A stretch of DNA of 15,303 bases from Nostoc sp. GT001 (GTDB taxonomy: Bacteria; Cyanobacteriota; Cyanobacteriia; Cyanobacteriales; Nostocaceae), in NCBI RefSeq assembly GCF_030382115.1, contig NZ_JAUDRJ010000003.1, forward strand, positions 6,483,322 through 6,498,624, given 5' to 3'. The position numbers and the translations under genes are program-made. Under the pieces are notes generated by a model. That model saw nothing but the letters and a program-made list of their open reading frames with translations. It did no database searches and was not told where the DNA came from. Positions 6,857 to 14,614 of the stretch are shown here, piece by piece. The number at the start of each line of letters is the position of its first letter. Within the stretch, counting starts at the first letter, position 1.

Positions 6857-7100
6857 TCGTTCTCTATAATTGCTTCTATTAAACTCCGAACTTGTGGTGA
6901 AAACCAGAGTAAGTCAAATTGGTCTTCTTAAAGAATAACCTTCTTAACCAAGTATGCCTTGTGAAGGATGCTAATGTGTTAATATTCCTATCCTAAAAAA
7001 AGTCAGAAAATATACTTGGATGTTCGAGATTTCTGTGACAATTACCAATTGATTTCAGGCAAAATTAGGCAATAAATAGAGTTAGTTTGACAAAAAAGCC
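6857..7100. other. Intergenic region upstream of riboflavin synthase, nothing identified
   Basis: With the preceding stretch this separates the divergent DUF151 and riboflavin synthase genes. A TATAAT at 6865-6870 has no -35 partner. I looked for the conserved blocks of an FMN riboswitch and did not find them. No tRNA or stable hairpin is evident. Confidence 0.4.
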
Positions 7101-7781
7101 GTGTTTACAGGATTAATCCAAGCATTAGGAACGATGGAACCCTTAGGGGGCGATTCTTGGCAAATTACTTGTGTAAGCCATTCGGGTGAAGTAATTATGC
7201 AAGATTTGGCTTATGGTGACAGCGTTGCTGTCGATGGTGTTTGCCTGACAGTAGAACAAGTTTTAAAAGACGGGTTTATTGCCACGGCTTCACCGGAAAC
7301 TCTACGCCGGACAACCTTGGGAGGTGAGCAAACCCAACAGAGATATGTCAATTTAGAAGCGTCGCTAAAAGTAGGCAGCAAAGTTGGCGGTCATTTTGTG
7401 ATGGGGCATGTAGATGGAATTGGTAGATTGCTAGTGGCAGAACAAACGGCTAGTTCTTGGGAAATGACCTTTATTGCATCTGATGCGATCGCACGGTACA
7501 TTGTCCCCAAAGGTAGCATTGCCGTCAATGGCATCAGTCTCACAGTCGCCGATTATGAGCCAGAACTCTCCCAATTCAAAGTAGCGGTAATTCCCCTGAC
7601 ATACAGCGAGACCAATCTTCGCTATTTGGTTGCTGGCAGTTTGGTGAATCTAGAAGGGGATATTCTCGGCAAATACGTCGAAAAATTTCTTTATTCTGGC
7701 AATCCCCACACCAGAGGCACTGATGACAATAGTATAGATGGCATTACACCCGCATTCCTAGCAGAACACGGGTATTTGTAA
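7101..7781 (+). CDS. ribE: Riboflavin synthase subunit alpha
   Basis: A 226-aa protein beginning GTG with the invariant MFTGLI of riboflavin synthase. The enzyme dismutates two molecules of 6,7-dimethyl-8-ribityllumazine to riboflavin, the last step of the pathway, as a cytosolic trimer. Two lumazine-binding repeats are clear. The first has GDSVAVDGVCLTV and ATASPETLRRT; the second has GSIAVNGISLTV with VIPLTYSETNL. Between them lies the conserved GGHFVMGHVDGIG. Length is slightly above the usual 200-220 because of a C-terminal extension (after about residue 205) ending AFLAEHGYL. The GTG start is fixed by the family N-terminus although no strong ribosome binding site precedes it. No other rib genes are adjacent, which is usual in cyanobacteria. 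In some bacteria the symbol ribC is used. Confidence 0.96.
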   Translation: MFTGLIQALGTMEPLGGDSWQITCVSHSGEVIMQDLAYGDSVAVDGVCLTVEQVLKDGFIATASPETLRRTTLGGEQTQQRYVNLEASLKVGSKVGGHFVMGHVDGIGRLLVAEQTASSWEMTFIASDAIARYIVPKGSIAVNGISLTVADYEPELSQFKVAVIPLTYSETNLRYLVAGSLVNLEGDILGKYVEKFLYSGNPHTRGTDDNSIDGITPAFLAEHGYL

Positions 7782-7786
7782 GTAAA

Positions 7787-7840
7787 GGAGTTAGGAGTTA
7801 GGAGTTTTAAATTCATAACTCTTCACTCCTCACTCCTAAC
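7787..7840. terminator. Heptamer-repeat hairpin between convergent genes
   Basis: GGAGTTAGGAGTTAGGAGTT (7787-7806) faces AACTCTTCACTCCTCACTCCTAAC-type sequence (7818-7840) across a loop of about 11 bases. It sits between the convergent riboflavin synthase and M23 peptidase genes, 5 bases after one stop and 6 before the other, so it may stop transcription in both directions. It belongs to the same repeat family as 6128-6259. Confidence 0.6.
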
Positions 7841-7846
7841 TTTCTT

Positions 7847-9430
7847 CTAACTGCCTGGTTCTTGGCTTACCTGAGCGGTTTGCAAACCTCGCACTAACTG
7901 ACTGAGGGCACTTTGTAATTCCACGCCTGGGTCAGTAGCAACCCACCCGTTTGGTGACAGGTGACGGACTTCAAAGTGCAGGTGAGGGCCTGTGGAGTTA
8001 CCAGTGCTGCCAACTCGCCCGATGACAGTTCCAGGTTCTACCCACTGACCGGGTTTAACAAAGATTTCTGACATGTGACCGTAGAGGGTTTGTTGAGCCG
8101 ATTTGTGATTCAGAGTAACGGTTAAACCATAACCGCCCAACCAGTTAGCAGTTTCTACTTGACCAGCAGCAGCTGCCAAAACTGGCGTACCCGTAGGCGC
8201 ACCCAAATCTGTACCTGCATGGAAGCGTTGATTACCGGTGATTGGATGAACTCGCCAACCAAACAAAGAAGTAATGGGAGCGGGAATAGACAAGGGATAC
8301 ATCATTCCCGTACCACTATATGCAACTCTCCCCATGTAGGGAATTTGCGGCAATACTGATGCCAGTGAAAAGTCGTAAGCTACGTTGCTGGGGCGGGGTG
8401 CAATGTTACCATCTGCCATTGGTGGCGGTAAAGTCCCACCACTCGGTGCAATGGGAGTTGCACTCACTCTTGTGGGGCTGAATTCTGCGGGAGTCGGGAT
8501 AAACCGATTCGAGCGAAATGCGCTCTTGGTGACACCGCTAGAACCACTTTGAGCAGCACGCCATCTACTGGTGTTGCCAGTAGTTGCAATTTGCCGCACT
8601 GGTGGAACTACTGGTAATTGGGCGTTTTGACTTCTTCTGAGCCAATTGGGTGCTGCTTTACCATTAGAATCAGCTACACTCTTCTGGGGTACTTTGGCGC
8701 AAACGCCGCCTAATACACTTTGCCCTGATGGCAAAATGGCTCGACAACCGCTGGAGCGTTCTGTAACAATTACAGAGTTTGGTGCTTGATAAGTACCTGT
8801 TGCACCACTGTCATAACTATTAGGATCGATATAGGCGTTATTATAATCCTTCTTTTTCTCCGCCGTTGCACTGACAGGGCTGTTAGAGTTATTTGATGGT
8901 TGAGCAACTACTGGAAGTTTTTCAGGTGCATAGCGGGCAGGGGTATTGGGTTTTTCCTGTCTCACCCTTACAGGAGTGACTTGTGAGGCTTCTACTTTGG
9001 GCTTTGACTGTCTGATAATTACAACAGGTTCAGCTGCTTCGATTTTGGGTGTAGACTGCTTAACTGGCTCTTTTGATTGAGCAACCTCTGGCTTGCCTAG
9101 TCTCTGTCTGAGTCTGGCTCGCCGTTGGGAAAATTCCGGTTGCGCTTGAGCGGCTTCCGGCGACGCAACAGCCTGTTTTTTAACACTTCGACTTCGCTCA
9201 GTGTTAACTGGATTTGTAACTGCTGTTGGTTGAGAACTTTCAACAGTAGGAACTATATTGTCTATTTGTGTTTCCGTTTGGGCAAACACGAAGCCACCGC
9301 TAAGGAGGCTAACGCTACTCAGCCAACAGAGGCTCTGAGCTGGTAGTGTTGAGGCAAAACGTTTTTTTGTTAGACCTTGCTGCCATAAGTAATGCAAACG
9401 ATGATGGGCAGAATTATTGCGCTGCGTCAT
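7847..9430 (-). CDS. Secreted M23-family peptidoglycan metallopeptidase
   Basis: A 527-aa protein. Residues 1-50 hold a basic stretch then a hydrophobic segment (SLCWLSSVSLLSGGFVFAQ) that looks like a signal peptide or anchor. A long low-complexity region rich in Pro, Gln, Ser and Ala follows (about 60-350). It includes a small cysteine-bounded segment, CRAILPSGQSVLGGVC (about residue 229 on). The C-terminal LytM/M23 domain starts near FGWRVHPITG. Zinc ligands are His404 and Asp408 (HAGTD) and His485, with the catalytic His483, in GNSTGPHLHFEVR. All catalytic residues are present, so it is likely an active endopeptidase cutting cross-links of peptidoglycan in the periplasm. Unlike many NlpD/EnvC relatives it has no LysM motif or coiled coil that I can see. 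The ATG is preceded by GAGAG. A repeat palindrome lies inside the coding sequence at 9180-9207. Confidence 0.93.
   Translation of the reverse strand: MTQRNNSAHHRLHYLWQQGLTKKRFASTLPAQSLCWLSSVSLLSGGFVFAQTETQIDNIVPTVESSQPTAVTNPVNTERSRSVKKQAVASPEAAQAQPEFSQRRARLRQRLGKPEVAQSKEPVKQSTPKIEAAEPVVIIRQSKPKVEASQVTPVRVRQEKPNTPARYAPEKLPVVAQPSNNSNSPVSATAEKKKDYNNAYIDPNSYDSGATGTYQAPNSVIVTERSSGCRAILPSGQSVLGGVCAKVPQKSVADSNGKAAPNWLRRSQNAQLPVVPPVRQIATTGNTSRWRAAQSGSSGVTKSAFRSNRFIPTPAEFSPTRVSATPIAPSGGTLPPPMADGNIAPRPSNVAYDFSLASVLPQIPYMGRVAYSGTGMMYPLSIPAPITSLFGWRVHPITGNQRFHAGTDLGAPTGTPVLAAAAGQVETANWLGGYGLTVTLNHKSAQQTLYGHMSEIFVKPGQWVEPGTVIGRVGSTGNSTGPHLHFEVRHLSPNGWVATDPGVELQSALSQLVRGLQTAQVSQEPGS
9180..9207. repeat. Palindromic repeat embedded in the M23 reading frame
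   Basis: TTAACACT (9180-9187) and AGTGTTAA (9200-9207) are perfect inverted arms around TCGACTTCGCTC. The unit matches a repeat (CACTTCGACTTCGCTCAGTG) that I recall as common between genes of filamentous cyanobacteria. Here it is in frame and codes for NTERSRSVK (from residue 76). Confidence 0.7.
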
Positions 9431-9520
9431 TTGTTCTCTCAGTTGTGTGTAATTGGCCTAAAGAGATGATGCTAGTGGTTTGTCTTGCCCAAAGAGCGAA
9501 ATTTTGAACAAACCTCAAAT

Positions 9521-10339
9521 TTAAACGGAAGATTTATGGTACCCCAAACTGATTGTACCGGGTTCAATATAAATTTCCGGTGTAATTAGTTCCTTTGTAT
9601 GATGTGTTTCTAAATCAACTCGTAAATTTCCTTGAGGAGTTACCCCAACTACTGTACCTGAAAGATTATTGATGTACACCCGATCGCCCATGTTTGTAAG
9701 CAAGTCTAGATAGCCAGACAAGAGTATATTTACTCCTTCTTGAAAAAGGCACTCCATACCGGATTCTATTCCCAGCAAGACTTTAGAGGTGAGCATTTCC
9801 AGACAAGAAATTGGTCTAATATCTTGGGAAGCTTGCCACGATTTCAGATTGATTCCAGTTTCTGGAACTGGGTTCGTCCAGTTAATACCAACACCAATTA
9901 CTGCTTGGGTAATTTGTCCTTTGTTTACTTTGGTTTCTGTCAAAATGCCGCCTAGTTTGCGACCATTTAAAACTAAATCATTGGGCCATTTTATCCCAAC
10001 ATCTATACCGCATTGGCGCAATTGCGACGCAATGCCCCAAGCAGTAGCGAAAGTTAGCTGGTAGCTGTCAGTAGCCTCTATTTTATGGTCGAAAGAAATC
10101 GCCACGGAAACATATAATCCCCCAGCCGGAGAAATCCACTGGCGTCCCCATTGTCCACGCCCAGCAGATTGCTGAGTTGCGATTACTACTGTCCCTGAAA
10201 TAGCCCCTTGGTTGAGTAAGTTCCAGAGGGTTTGGTTGGTTGAGGAGACGCTTTCAAAAAATTGAAGAGAAAATGGTAAATATGTATGCTTACGCCCTGC
10301 TTGCAAGGCTGCTTCCAAGTTTTGCAGATTAAATCCCAC
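9521..10339 (-). CDS. birA: Biotin--[acetyl-CoA-carboxylase] ligase
   Basis: A 272-aa monofunctional biotin protein ligase. It activates biotin to biotinyl-AMP and transfers it to the biotin carboxyl carrier protein of acetyl-CoA carboxylase. Visible motifs are FESVSSTNQTLW (about 28-39), the biotin/ATP-binding AGRGQWGRQW (59-68), LYVSVAI, IKWPNDLVLNGRKLGGILTE (116-135) and VIGVGINW. The N-terminal helix-turn-helix repressor domain of the E. coli protein is absent, so this is not a repressor. A small C-terminal SH3-like domain follows (about 210-265, with DRVYINNLSGTVVGVTPQGNLRVD). The start is a GTG. It lies head to head with pgeF, leaving about 77 bp for both promoters; no clear promoter boxes are seen there. 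Confidence 0.95.
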   Translation of the reverse strand: MGFNLQNLEAALQAGRKHTYLPFSLQFFESVSSTNQTLWNLLNQGAISGTVVIATQQSAGRGQWGRQWISPAGGLYVSVAISFDHKIEATDSYQLTFATAWGIASQLRQCGIDVGIKWPNDLVLNGRKLGGILTETKVNKGQITQAVIGVGINWTNPVPETGINLKSWQASQDIRPISCLEMLTSKVLLGIESGMECLFQEGVNILLSGYLDLLTNMGDRVYINNLSGTVVGVTPQGNLRVDLETHHTKELITPEIYIEPGTISLGYHKSSV

Positions 10340-10416
10340 AGCAGTTAACCCAAATTCCGTTGTTCAAGTTAGCATTGATTGGCTGATGAGTGATTTCTGT
10401 TTAGGTTTGGTTGAAG

Positions 10417-11202
10417 ATGCACACTTGGCACTGGCGCAATTGGGAAGGACTCCCCTATCTAACTTGTAGTATTCTGGAAAGTTGGCACCACGGCTTCTTT
10501 ACCCAACAGTTTGAGCCGCGATCGCCACAAGTTATCACAGAAGTATTGCAACCAGAGGCATCAGTCTATCGCTTAAAGCAGGTTCATGGCAATACTGTTC
10601 TCACCCCCCAAGAAGTTGAAAGCTTCTTAAGCTCTGCACAGGAGGATTTCGCATCGGCAGATGGTTTAATGAGTGAACAGCCAAGACAAGCGGTTTGGGT
10701 CGCTAGCGCAGATTGCACACCCGTGCTAATTGGGGATGTGCGAACTGGACGGGTGGCGGCATTACACGCTGGTTGGCGGGGGACTGCTAAAAAGATTGTT
10801 CCCTTGGCGATCGCTCGACTACAATCTCAAGGCAGTAAACTTGATGATTTGAGAATTGCAATGGGCTCAGCGATCGCTGGTGAGGTTTACCAAGTCTCTA
10901 CCGAAGTGGCTGCCGAAATCGGGGCTAGTATTATATCACATAATGACGAAGAAAAAATTGTAACGGCATTGCATGAATTACCAAATTCACCTTTACTAGA
11001 AGATCCTAATCCTGGCAAGGTACGGCTAGATGTGCGGCGAGTGAATACCTTACAACTGGAAAATATGGGAATTAGTGCAGAACAAATTGCGATCGCACCT
11101 TATTGTACTTTCCAAACTCCAGAGCATTTCTTTTCTTACCGTCGGGAGAAAGAGAAAAAAGTACAGTGGTCAGGGATTGTCAGCGGCAAAACTAGTCACT
11201 AG
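10417..11202 (+). CDS. pgeF: Peptidoglycan editing factor PgeF (YfiH / laccase-domain family)
   Basis: I choose the ATG at 10417 over the TTG at 10411, giving 261 aa. The family hallmarks are all present: RLKQVHGNTV (His57), WVASADCTPVLI (Cys100) and AALHAGWRGT (His117), the zinc-binding His-Cys-His set, and the C-terminal APYCTFQTPEHFFSYRRE. PgeF family proteins are cytoplasmic multi-substrate enzymes; in E. coli PgeF removes L-Ser wrongly incorporated in place of L-Ala in the UDP-MurNAc precursor. Relatives have also been described as polyphenol oxidases or purine nucleoside phosphorylases, so the exact activity here is inferred. Four HIP1 sites lie within the gene, supporting long residence in this genome. 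Its TAG (11200-11202) lies eight bases before the IS. Confidence 0.94.
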   Translation: MHTWHWRNWEGLPYLTCSILESWHHGFFTQQFEPRSPQVITEVLQPEASVYRLKQVHGNTVLTPQEVESFLSSAQEDFASADGLMSEQPRQAVWVASADCTPVLIGDVRTGRVAALHAGWRGTAKKIVPLAIARLQSQGSKLDDLRIAMGSAIAGEVYQVSTEVAAEIGASIISHNDEEKIVTALHELPNSPLLEDPNPGKVRLDVRRVNTLQLENMGISAEQIAIAPYCTFQTPEHFFSYRREKEKKVQWSGIVSGKTSH

Positions 11203-11209
11203 CCTATAT

Positions 11210-12658
11210 CCCTCTTCTGTCACTTTCCGGAATAAGCAAGTAGTAAATAAACTAAACTATCCAGAAGCATAAGAAGGTTTAAATTGATTCATTGCACTAA
11301 TTAAATGATTGAATCCCAGGAATAAATCGGAATTAGGAAAAATATCTAGCCAAGGATAAATCAACCAAAATAGTAAGAGCGGTTGGAGAATTAGACGGAG
11401 ATTATTTAAAGTATTCTTCCATCCGACCTCATGGTTCCATAGTTTATGATTAGAAAAATCAACAGAAGTATTTTGTTGTATCTCTGTTCCCATTTGACGA
11501 GATTTATTTAATTCTAGGAAAGCTGAAGAATTTAAACTAATCATTGTGTAAACACAAAAAATAATTTCCCACCACCTCTCAATATGTTGGAAATTAGTAA
11601 AACGATAATCTGTCCAACCTAGTTCCTGCTTACACTGGCGAAAACCATATTCTACCCATGTTCTTAATCCATATAGATCGCCTAAAGTTTTCTTCAGCTT
11701 TCCTTGAAGATTTGTCATCACAAATGTTGTAGAATTTTCCGGCATGGTCTCTGGGTCAGTAGTTATTTCCCAGTAAGTTATGGCTCTTTTTTTACCATAA
11801 ACTATTTCCCTAATGTATCTAATCTCTGATTTTTGATTGCTAAATGTTCTCTCAAATTTACACCACTTATTCGCCCTAACCCTCTGATTAGCTGGCAACC
11901 AGACTCCATGATTACTTCTTATTGCTACTACATAATTTAATTTATATTCAGCCAATTTTTTAATAAATTGGCTACTTTCACCATATAAACTATCTGCCAG
12001 TACCAGTTCAATATTAAAGCCATCTTCAATTAATTCTGTAATGATTTCTGACGCTAACTCTATTTTAGTTTGATATCTATCTGATTCTTTTAATGTCCCT
12101 TTTGGCTTGAATACTTTTACACTTAATGGAAATGTTATATTAGAGTAAACTCCATAAGCATTGACTGTAACTATCCCATTATCTATTTTTCCGACACTCC
12201 CTAGATATTGCCTTGCTACATAATCTGTCTTTTTACCTTTTTTCCTATCTCCTGTTTCATCTATTACTACCGTAATGGCATTTCCATTTAATGCTCTCTT
12301 GATTTGATTTAATCTTCGGATTTTTAATTCATTTATTGACCAATTTGAATTGGCTATAAAATGATGTAATGACTGTGCAGAGTTTATACTCACAACTTTA
12401 GCTATTTCTGGTAATGATTTTCTTTTTATTGGCGAGATTATTCCTAAGTGCAAATATTTGAAGCACTCATAATTTCTTACCTCTTTAAATAAATCTTGAT
12501 ACTCTGCACAATATTCATCTACGATCGCAACTGTTGGGTGGGCGTCTCTTGCCAAATGTTTCAGGATTTGTAATTCTACATCCATTGCCCTGCTTACCTT
12601 CCAGAGTTTTTTCTTTTAATCCTTTTATTAAGAATACTCGGAAAGTGACAGAAGAGGG
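11210..12658 (-). mobile_element. Complete IS701-like insertion sequence
   Basis: Perfect 20-bp terminal inverted repeats are visible. The left end begins CCCTCTTCTGTCACTTTCCG at 11210-11229 and its exact complement is at 12639-12658, giving an element of 1449 bp. ATAT flanks both sides (11206-11209 and 12659-12662), a 4-bp target duplication as expected for this group. Joining the flanks through one ATAT recreates a stop codon for the neighbouring gene. The single transposase gene is intact, so the element may be mobile. Confidence 0.9.
11257..12585 (-). CDS. IS701-like DDE transposase
   Basis: A 442-aa transposase. The first catalytic Asp is in AITVVIDETGDRKKGKKTDYVARQYLG (Asp109), a block characteristic of IS701 and related IS4-superfamily elements. 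The second is in LVLADSLYGES (Asp198). The third acidic residue lies in LRTWVEYGFRQCKQELGW, with Y313, R316 and E321 of the Y-x2-R...E signature. The beta-strand insertion between the second Asp and the Glu, typical of the IS4 superfamily, is present. The frame is uninterrupted, and AAGG lies about a dozen bases before the ATG. The codon use is AT-rich and has no HIP1 site, unlike the flanking genes, pointing to recent arrival. It would catalyse cut-and-paste transposition through the 20-bp ends. Confidence 0.94.
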   Translation of the reverse strand: MDVELQILKHLARDAHPTVAIVDEYCAEYQDLFKEVRNYECFKYLHLGIISPIKRKSLPEIAKVVSINSAQSLHHFIANSNWSINELKIRRLNQIKRALNGNAITVVIDETGDRKKGKKTDYVARQYLGSVGKIDNGIVTVNAYGVYSNITFPLSVKVFKPKGTLKESDRYQTKIELASEIITELIEDGFNIELVLADSLYGESSQFIKKLAEYKLNYVVAIRSNHGVWLPANQRVRANKWCKFERTFSNQKSEIRYIREIVYGKKRAITYWEITTDPETMPENSTTFVMTNLQGKLKKTLGDLYGLRTWVEYGFRQCKQELGWTDYRFTNFQHIERWWEIIFCVYTMISLNSSAFLELNKSRQMGTEIQQNTSVDFSNHKLWNHEVGWKNTLNNLRLILQPLLLFWLIYPWLDIFPNSDLFLGFNHLISAMNQFKPSYASG

Positions 12659-13100
12659 ATATTCTCATTACAGGATAGTTAGGATGTTCAGGATTCGGGA
12701 TAAGTCGTTGATTTCTACAGTCCACCAGTAAATCCAGCGTTTCTAAAACCGTCTGTCCAAGCAGGACGATATTCCCTGTAACTAATGTGGCTTCGGTAGT
12801 TTCCCGTCCTGCCAATTCAATAATTACGGGTTCAGTTACGCCGATAGATTCTTCACTACCGTTAGCGTATTGAGCAATCTGCTGTCCTCGAATTCTTAGA
12901 CCAAGTTGCTGGACAATAGATACAGTACGTACTGCCCCTGTGTCCACTAATGCTTCTGTTTCATACACTCGCAGCATATTTGGATTGAGCATTCCTCGAC
13001 TGACAAGTGCTTCATCAATGGCATTAGTGAGCTTGATTTTGACGCGAACTGCACCCATAGGTTGATTAGCGGCAGAATTGGCACGATTGAGATTTACCAT
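12594..13100 (-). CDS. Retropepsin-like aspartyl protease family protein, C-terminus altered by IS insertion
   Basis: As read the frame is 168 aa. The core is IKLTNAIDEAL, then ALVDTGAVRTV with the single D-T-G-A active-site triad of retroviral-type aspartyl proteases (about residue 50), then VLLGQTVLETLDLLVDCRNQRLIPNPEHP, the conserved second half with L-G. Such proteins would act as homodimers; many cyanobacterial members have no known substrate. The native end was VMRI followed by TAG. The IS removed the TAG, and the frame now runs on into the IS for 21 foreign residues (starting SLFCHFPS). Family members often begin near MGAVRVKIKLTN, so the ATG at 13058 is an alternative start. It lies 25 bp after csaB on the same strand and is probably cotranscribed with it. 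Confidence 0.85.
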   Translation of the reverse strand: MVNLNRANSAANQPMGAVRVKIKLTNAIDEALVSRGMLNPNMLRVYETEALVDTGAVRTVSIVQQLGLRIRGQQIAQYANGSEESIGVTEPVIIELAGRETTEATLVTGNIVLLGQTVLETLDLLVDCRNQRLIPNPEHPNYPVMRISLFCHFPSILNKRIKRKNSGR

Positions 13101-13125
13101 AATCTGTATAATTTTGGGAAATTCT

Positions 13126-14163
13126 TTAACTTAAGGCTTCACTCAACAACTCGCAGTGCATTAAAGCGCCATCCACCAAAGATTGGATTTTCTCTGATGA
13201 TAAAGGATCGCCATTGGCATAATGCTCCATCCAAGTCAGACCAATCAAATTGGGGTCATCGGGTAAACTTGCTAAATCCCATCCAGGCATTTCTAAATCT
13301 TCCATCAGACGATTTACTTTGGGGTCATAACTAAGAGCAAAACAACGACAACCTTCAGCAGCAGCCATAATTAAACTGTGCAAACGCATCCCAATCGCCA
13401 TTTCAACGCCGCGAAACACACCTTTTAAAAGTTGCGGATCTTCCAGACACAAAATCTGGCTGACATCTTTAAGGTGTGGTTGAATAGCTTCAGCAATACT
13501 TAAATCTTCACTTTTTTGAAACGGCAGTAATAAAATAAATGCTTGCGTGGCTTTTTGAAAATCCACCAAAGCGCGAGTTAAGTTTGCCAGACGTGTTTCT
13601 GTAAGTTGGGGATGCGATCGCAACGTTACCGCAACTCTCGGCGCAGGTAAATCCCAAAGTCCTGGTACTGGTTGAGATTCCAACGCCCAAACTGGGTCAG
13701 GCGCTATCATACAAGGAATTTGCCAATCAGATAATAAAGCCGCACTGGCGCGATCGCGGACACTAACTTTGGTACAATTACTAAAGGTTTGCCGTGCCAA
13801 CCAACGAGTTTGCGGACGCACTAAAGGGCCAATACCCTGCGCCCAAGCAACAGTTTTCAAACCCATTTTCTGCGCCAGTGCCATTAGTCCCCCGTAATAA
13901 AATGGGCTGATGGTACTGGTAACATCTTGAATGAGACTGCCGCCGCCCCAAATTAAGGCATCACTTGAGCGTAAAGCTTGTAGTACATCTAAAGTAGCCA
14001 TGCGATCATAGGTTTCTACATTGTAGCGATCGCGGGTTTCCTCTGGATTGCCAGAAAGCACCACAGGCGTTACGTGAGATGGCAACATTTGCAAAAGCGT
14101 TGCCAATAAAGCTTCGTCACCACCATTACCTTTACCGTAATACCCAGACAATAATGCCCGCAT
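13126..14163 (-). CDS. csaB: Polysaccharide pyruvyl transferase CsaB
   Basis: I place the start at the second ATG (14163), giving 345 aa beginning MRALLSGYYGKGNGGDEALL; the ATG at 14172 lies inside a heptamer repeat and adds only three residues. The protein is a polysaccharide pyruvyl transferase. The N-terminal GYYGKGNGGDEALL and ALIWGGGSLIQD are nucleotide-fold glycine motifs, followed by YYGGLMALAQKMGLKTVAWAQGIGP and SVRDRASAALL. The C-terminal half has GMRLHSLIMAAAEGCRCFALSYDPKV, the conserved block of the family. CsaB transfers pyruvate from phosphoenolpyruvate to a cell-wall polysaccharide, which in Bacillus anchors S-layer proteins. In cyanobacteria the acceptor polymer is not known. 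Length is normal. It appears to head a two-gene unit with the aspartyl-protease gene. Confidence 0.94.
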   Translation of the reverse strand: MRALLSGYYGKGNGGDEALLATLLQMLPSHVTPVVLSGNPEETRDRYNVETYDRMATLDVLQALRSSDALIWGGGSLIQDVTSTISPFYYGGLMALAQKMGLKTVAWAQGIGPLVRPQTRWLARQTFSNCTKVSVRDRASAALLSDWQIPCMIAPDPVWALESQPVPGLWDLPAPRVAVTLRSHPQLTETRLANLTRALVDFQKATQAFILLLPFQKSEDLSIAEAIQPHLKDVSQILCLEDPQLLKGVFRGVEMAIGMRLHSLIMAAAEGCRCFALSYDPKVNRLMEDLEMPGWDLASLPDDPNLIGLTWMEHYANGDPLSSEKIQSLVDGALMHCELLSEALS

Positions 14164-14171
14164 TTTGACCA

Positions 14172-14192
14172 TTTTGGATTTTGGATTTTAGA
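14172..14192. repeat. Heptamer tandem repeat TTTTGGA x2 + TTTTAGA
   Basis: Three consecutive seven-base units (TTTTGGA, TTTTGGA, TTTTAGA) lie immediately upstream of the csaB start. This is the short tandem repeat style of Nostoc-type genomes, with a unit different from the one at 6128-6259. Confidence 0.7.
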
Positions 14193-14519
14193 TTAATTAA
14201 TAGCTATTGTTAAATGAATCTCTGTCCACCATATAGATGGTAAACTCATTCCCAAGTTCTATAACAGTGGTCAAACAACTTAGGACATTCATTGGCAAAT
14301 CGTCAGAGAGCTACTGTAACAGTTATCCATAGCAGACTTGTCCTAAGCAGGATAGCAGGCGCTATAATTACTTACATTTTTTCCATTCCAAAGTGTTCAC
14401 TTCCGGTTTCATTGACACAAGTCTTGCTAGCTTGCGGTTTCTGGTCTGTGCTTGGATACTGGGATAAAAGTTACGTCGCTTCTCTTTAAAACTAGCTAAT
14501 ACAATAGACATCTAGTGAA
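14193..14519. other. Intergenic region between csaB and the TVP38 gene, nothing identified
   Basis: This gap should hold the promoters of the divergent csaB and TVP38 genes. A 65-codon plus-strand frame at 14292-14489 has no family features, no convincing ribosome binding site and reads like chance. No RNA gene is recognised. Confidence 0.4.
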
Positions 14520-14563
14520 AAATCCTTGTAGAAACTCGAAATTTCGCGTCTCTACAAGGATTT
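14520..14563. repeat. Long near-perfect palindrome (GTAGAGACGCGAAATTTCGCGTCTCTAC type)
   Basis: AAATCCTTGTAGA (14520-14532) and TCTACAAGGATTT (14551-14563) are perfect 13-bp arms. The interior ACTCGAAATTTCGCGT is also self-complementary apart from two mismatches, so almost the whole 44 bp folds on itself. It matches a frequent interspersed palindrome of Nostocales. It lies 51 bp before the TVP38 gene. Confidence 0.75.
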
Positions 14564-14614
14564 AAATTTTCAAAAGATGGGTTTTGTTACACAAAAAGTA
14601 GGAGTAGAGTTCTA

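Noticed and set aside
6865..6870. TATAAT as promoter of riboflavin synthase
   Set aside because: No -35 box at suitable spacing, and it lies about 230 bp before the start codon.
6857..7100. FMN (RFN) riboswitch upstream of riboflavin synthase
   Set aside because: I could not find the conserved sequence blocks or the multi-stem arrangement.
6128..7840. Heptamer repeat clusters as a CRISPR array
   Set aside because: Units are seven bases, tandem and without unique spacers; no cas genes are present.
14292..14489. 65-codon plus-strand open frame
   Set aside because: No family resemblance, no good ribosome binding site and mixed composition; treated as chance in an intergenic region.
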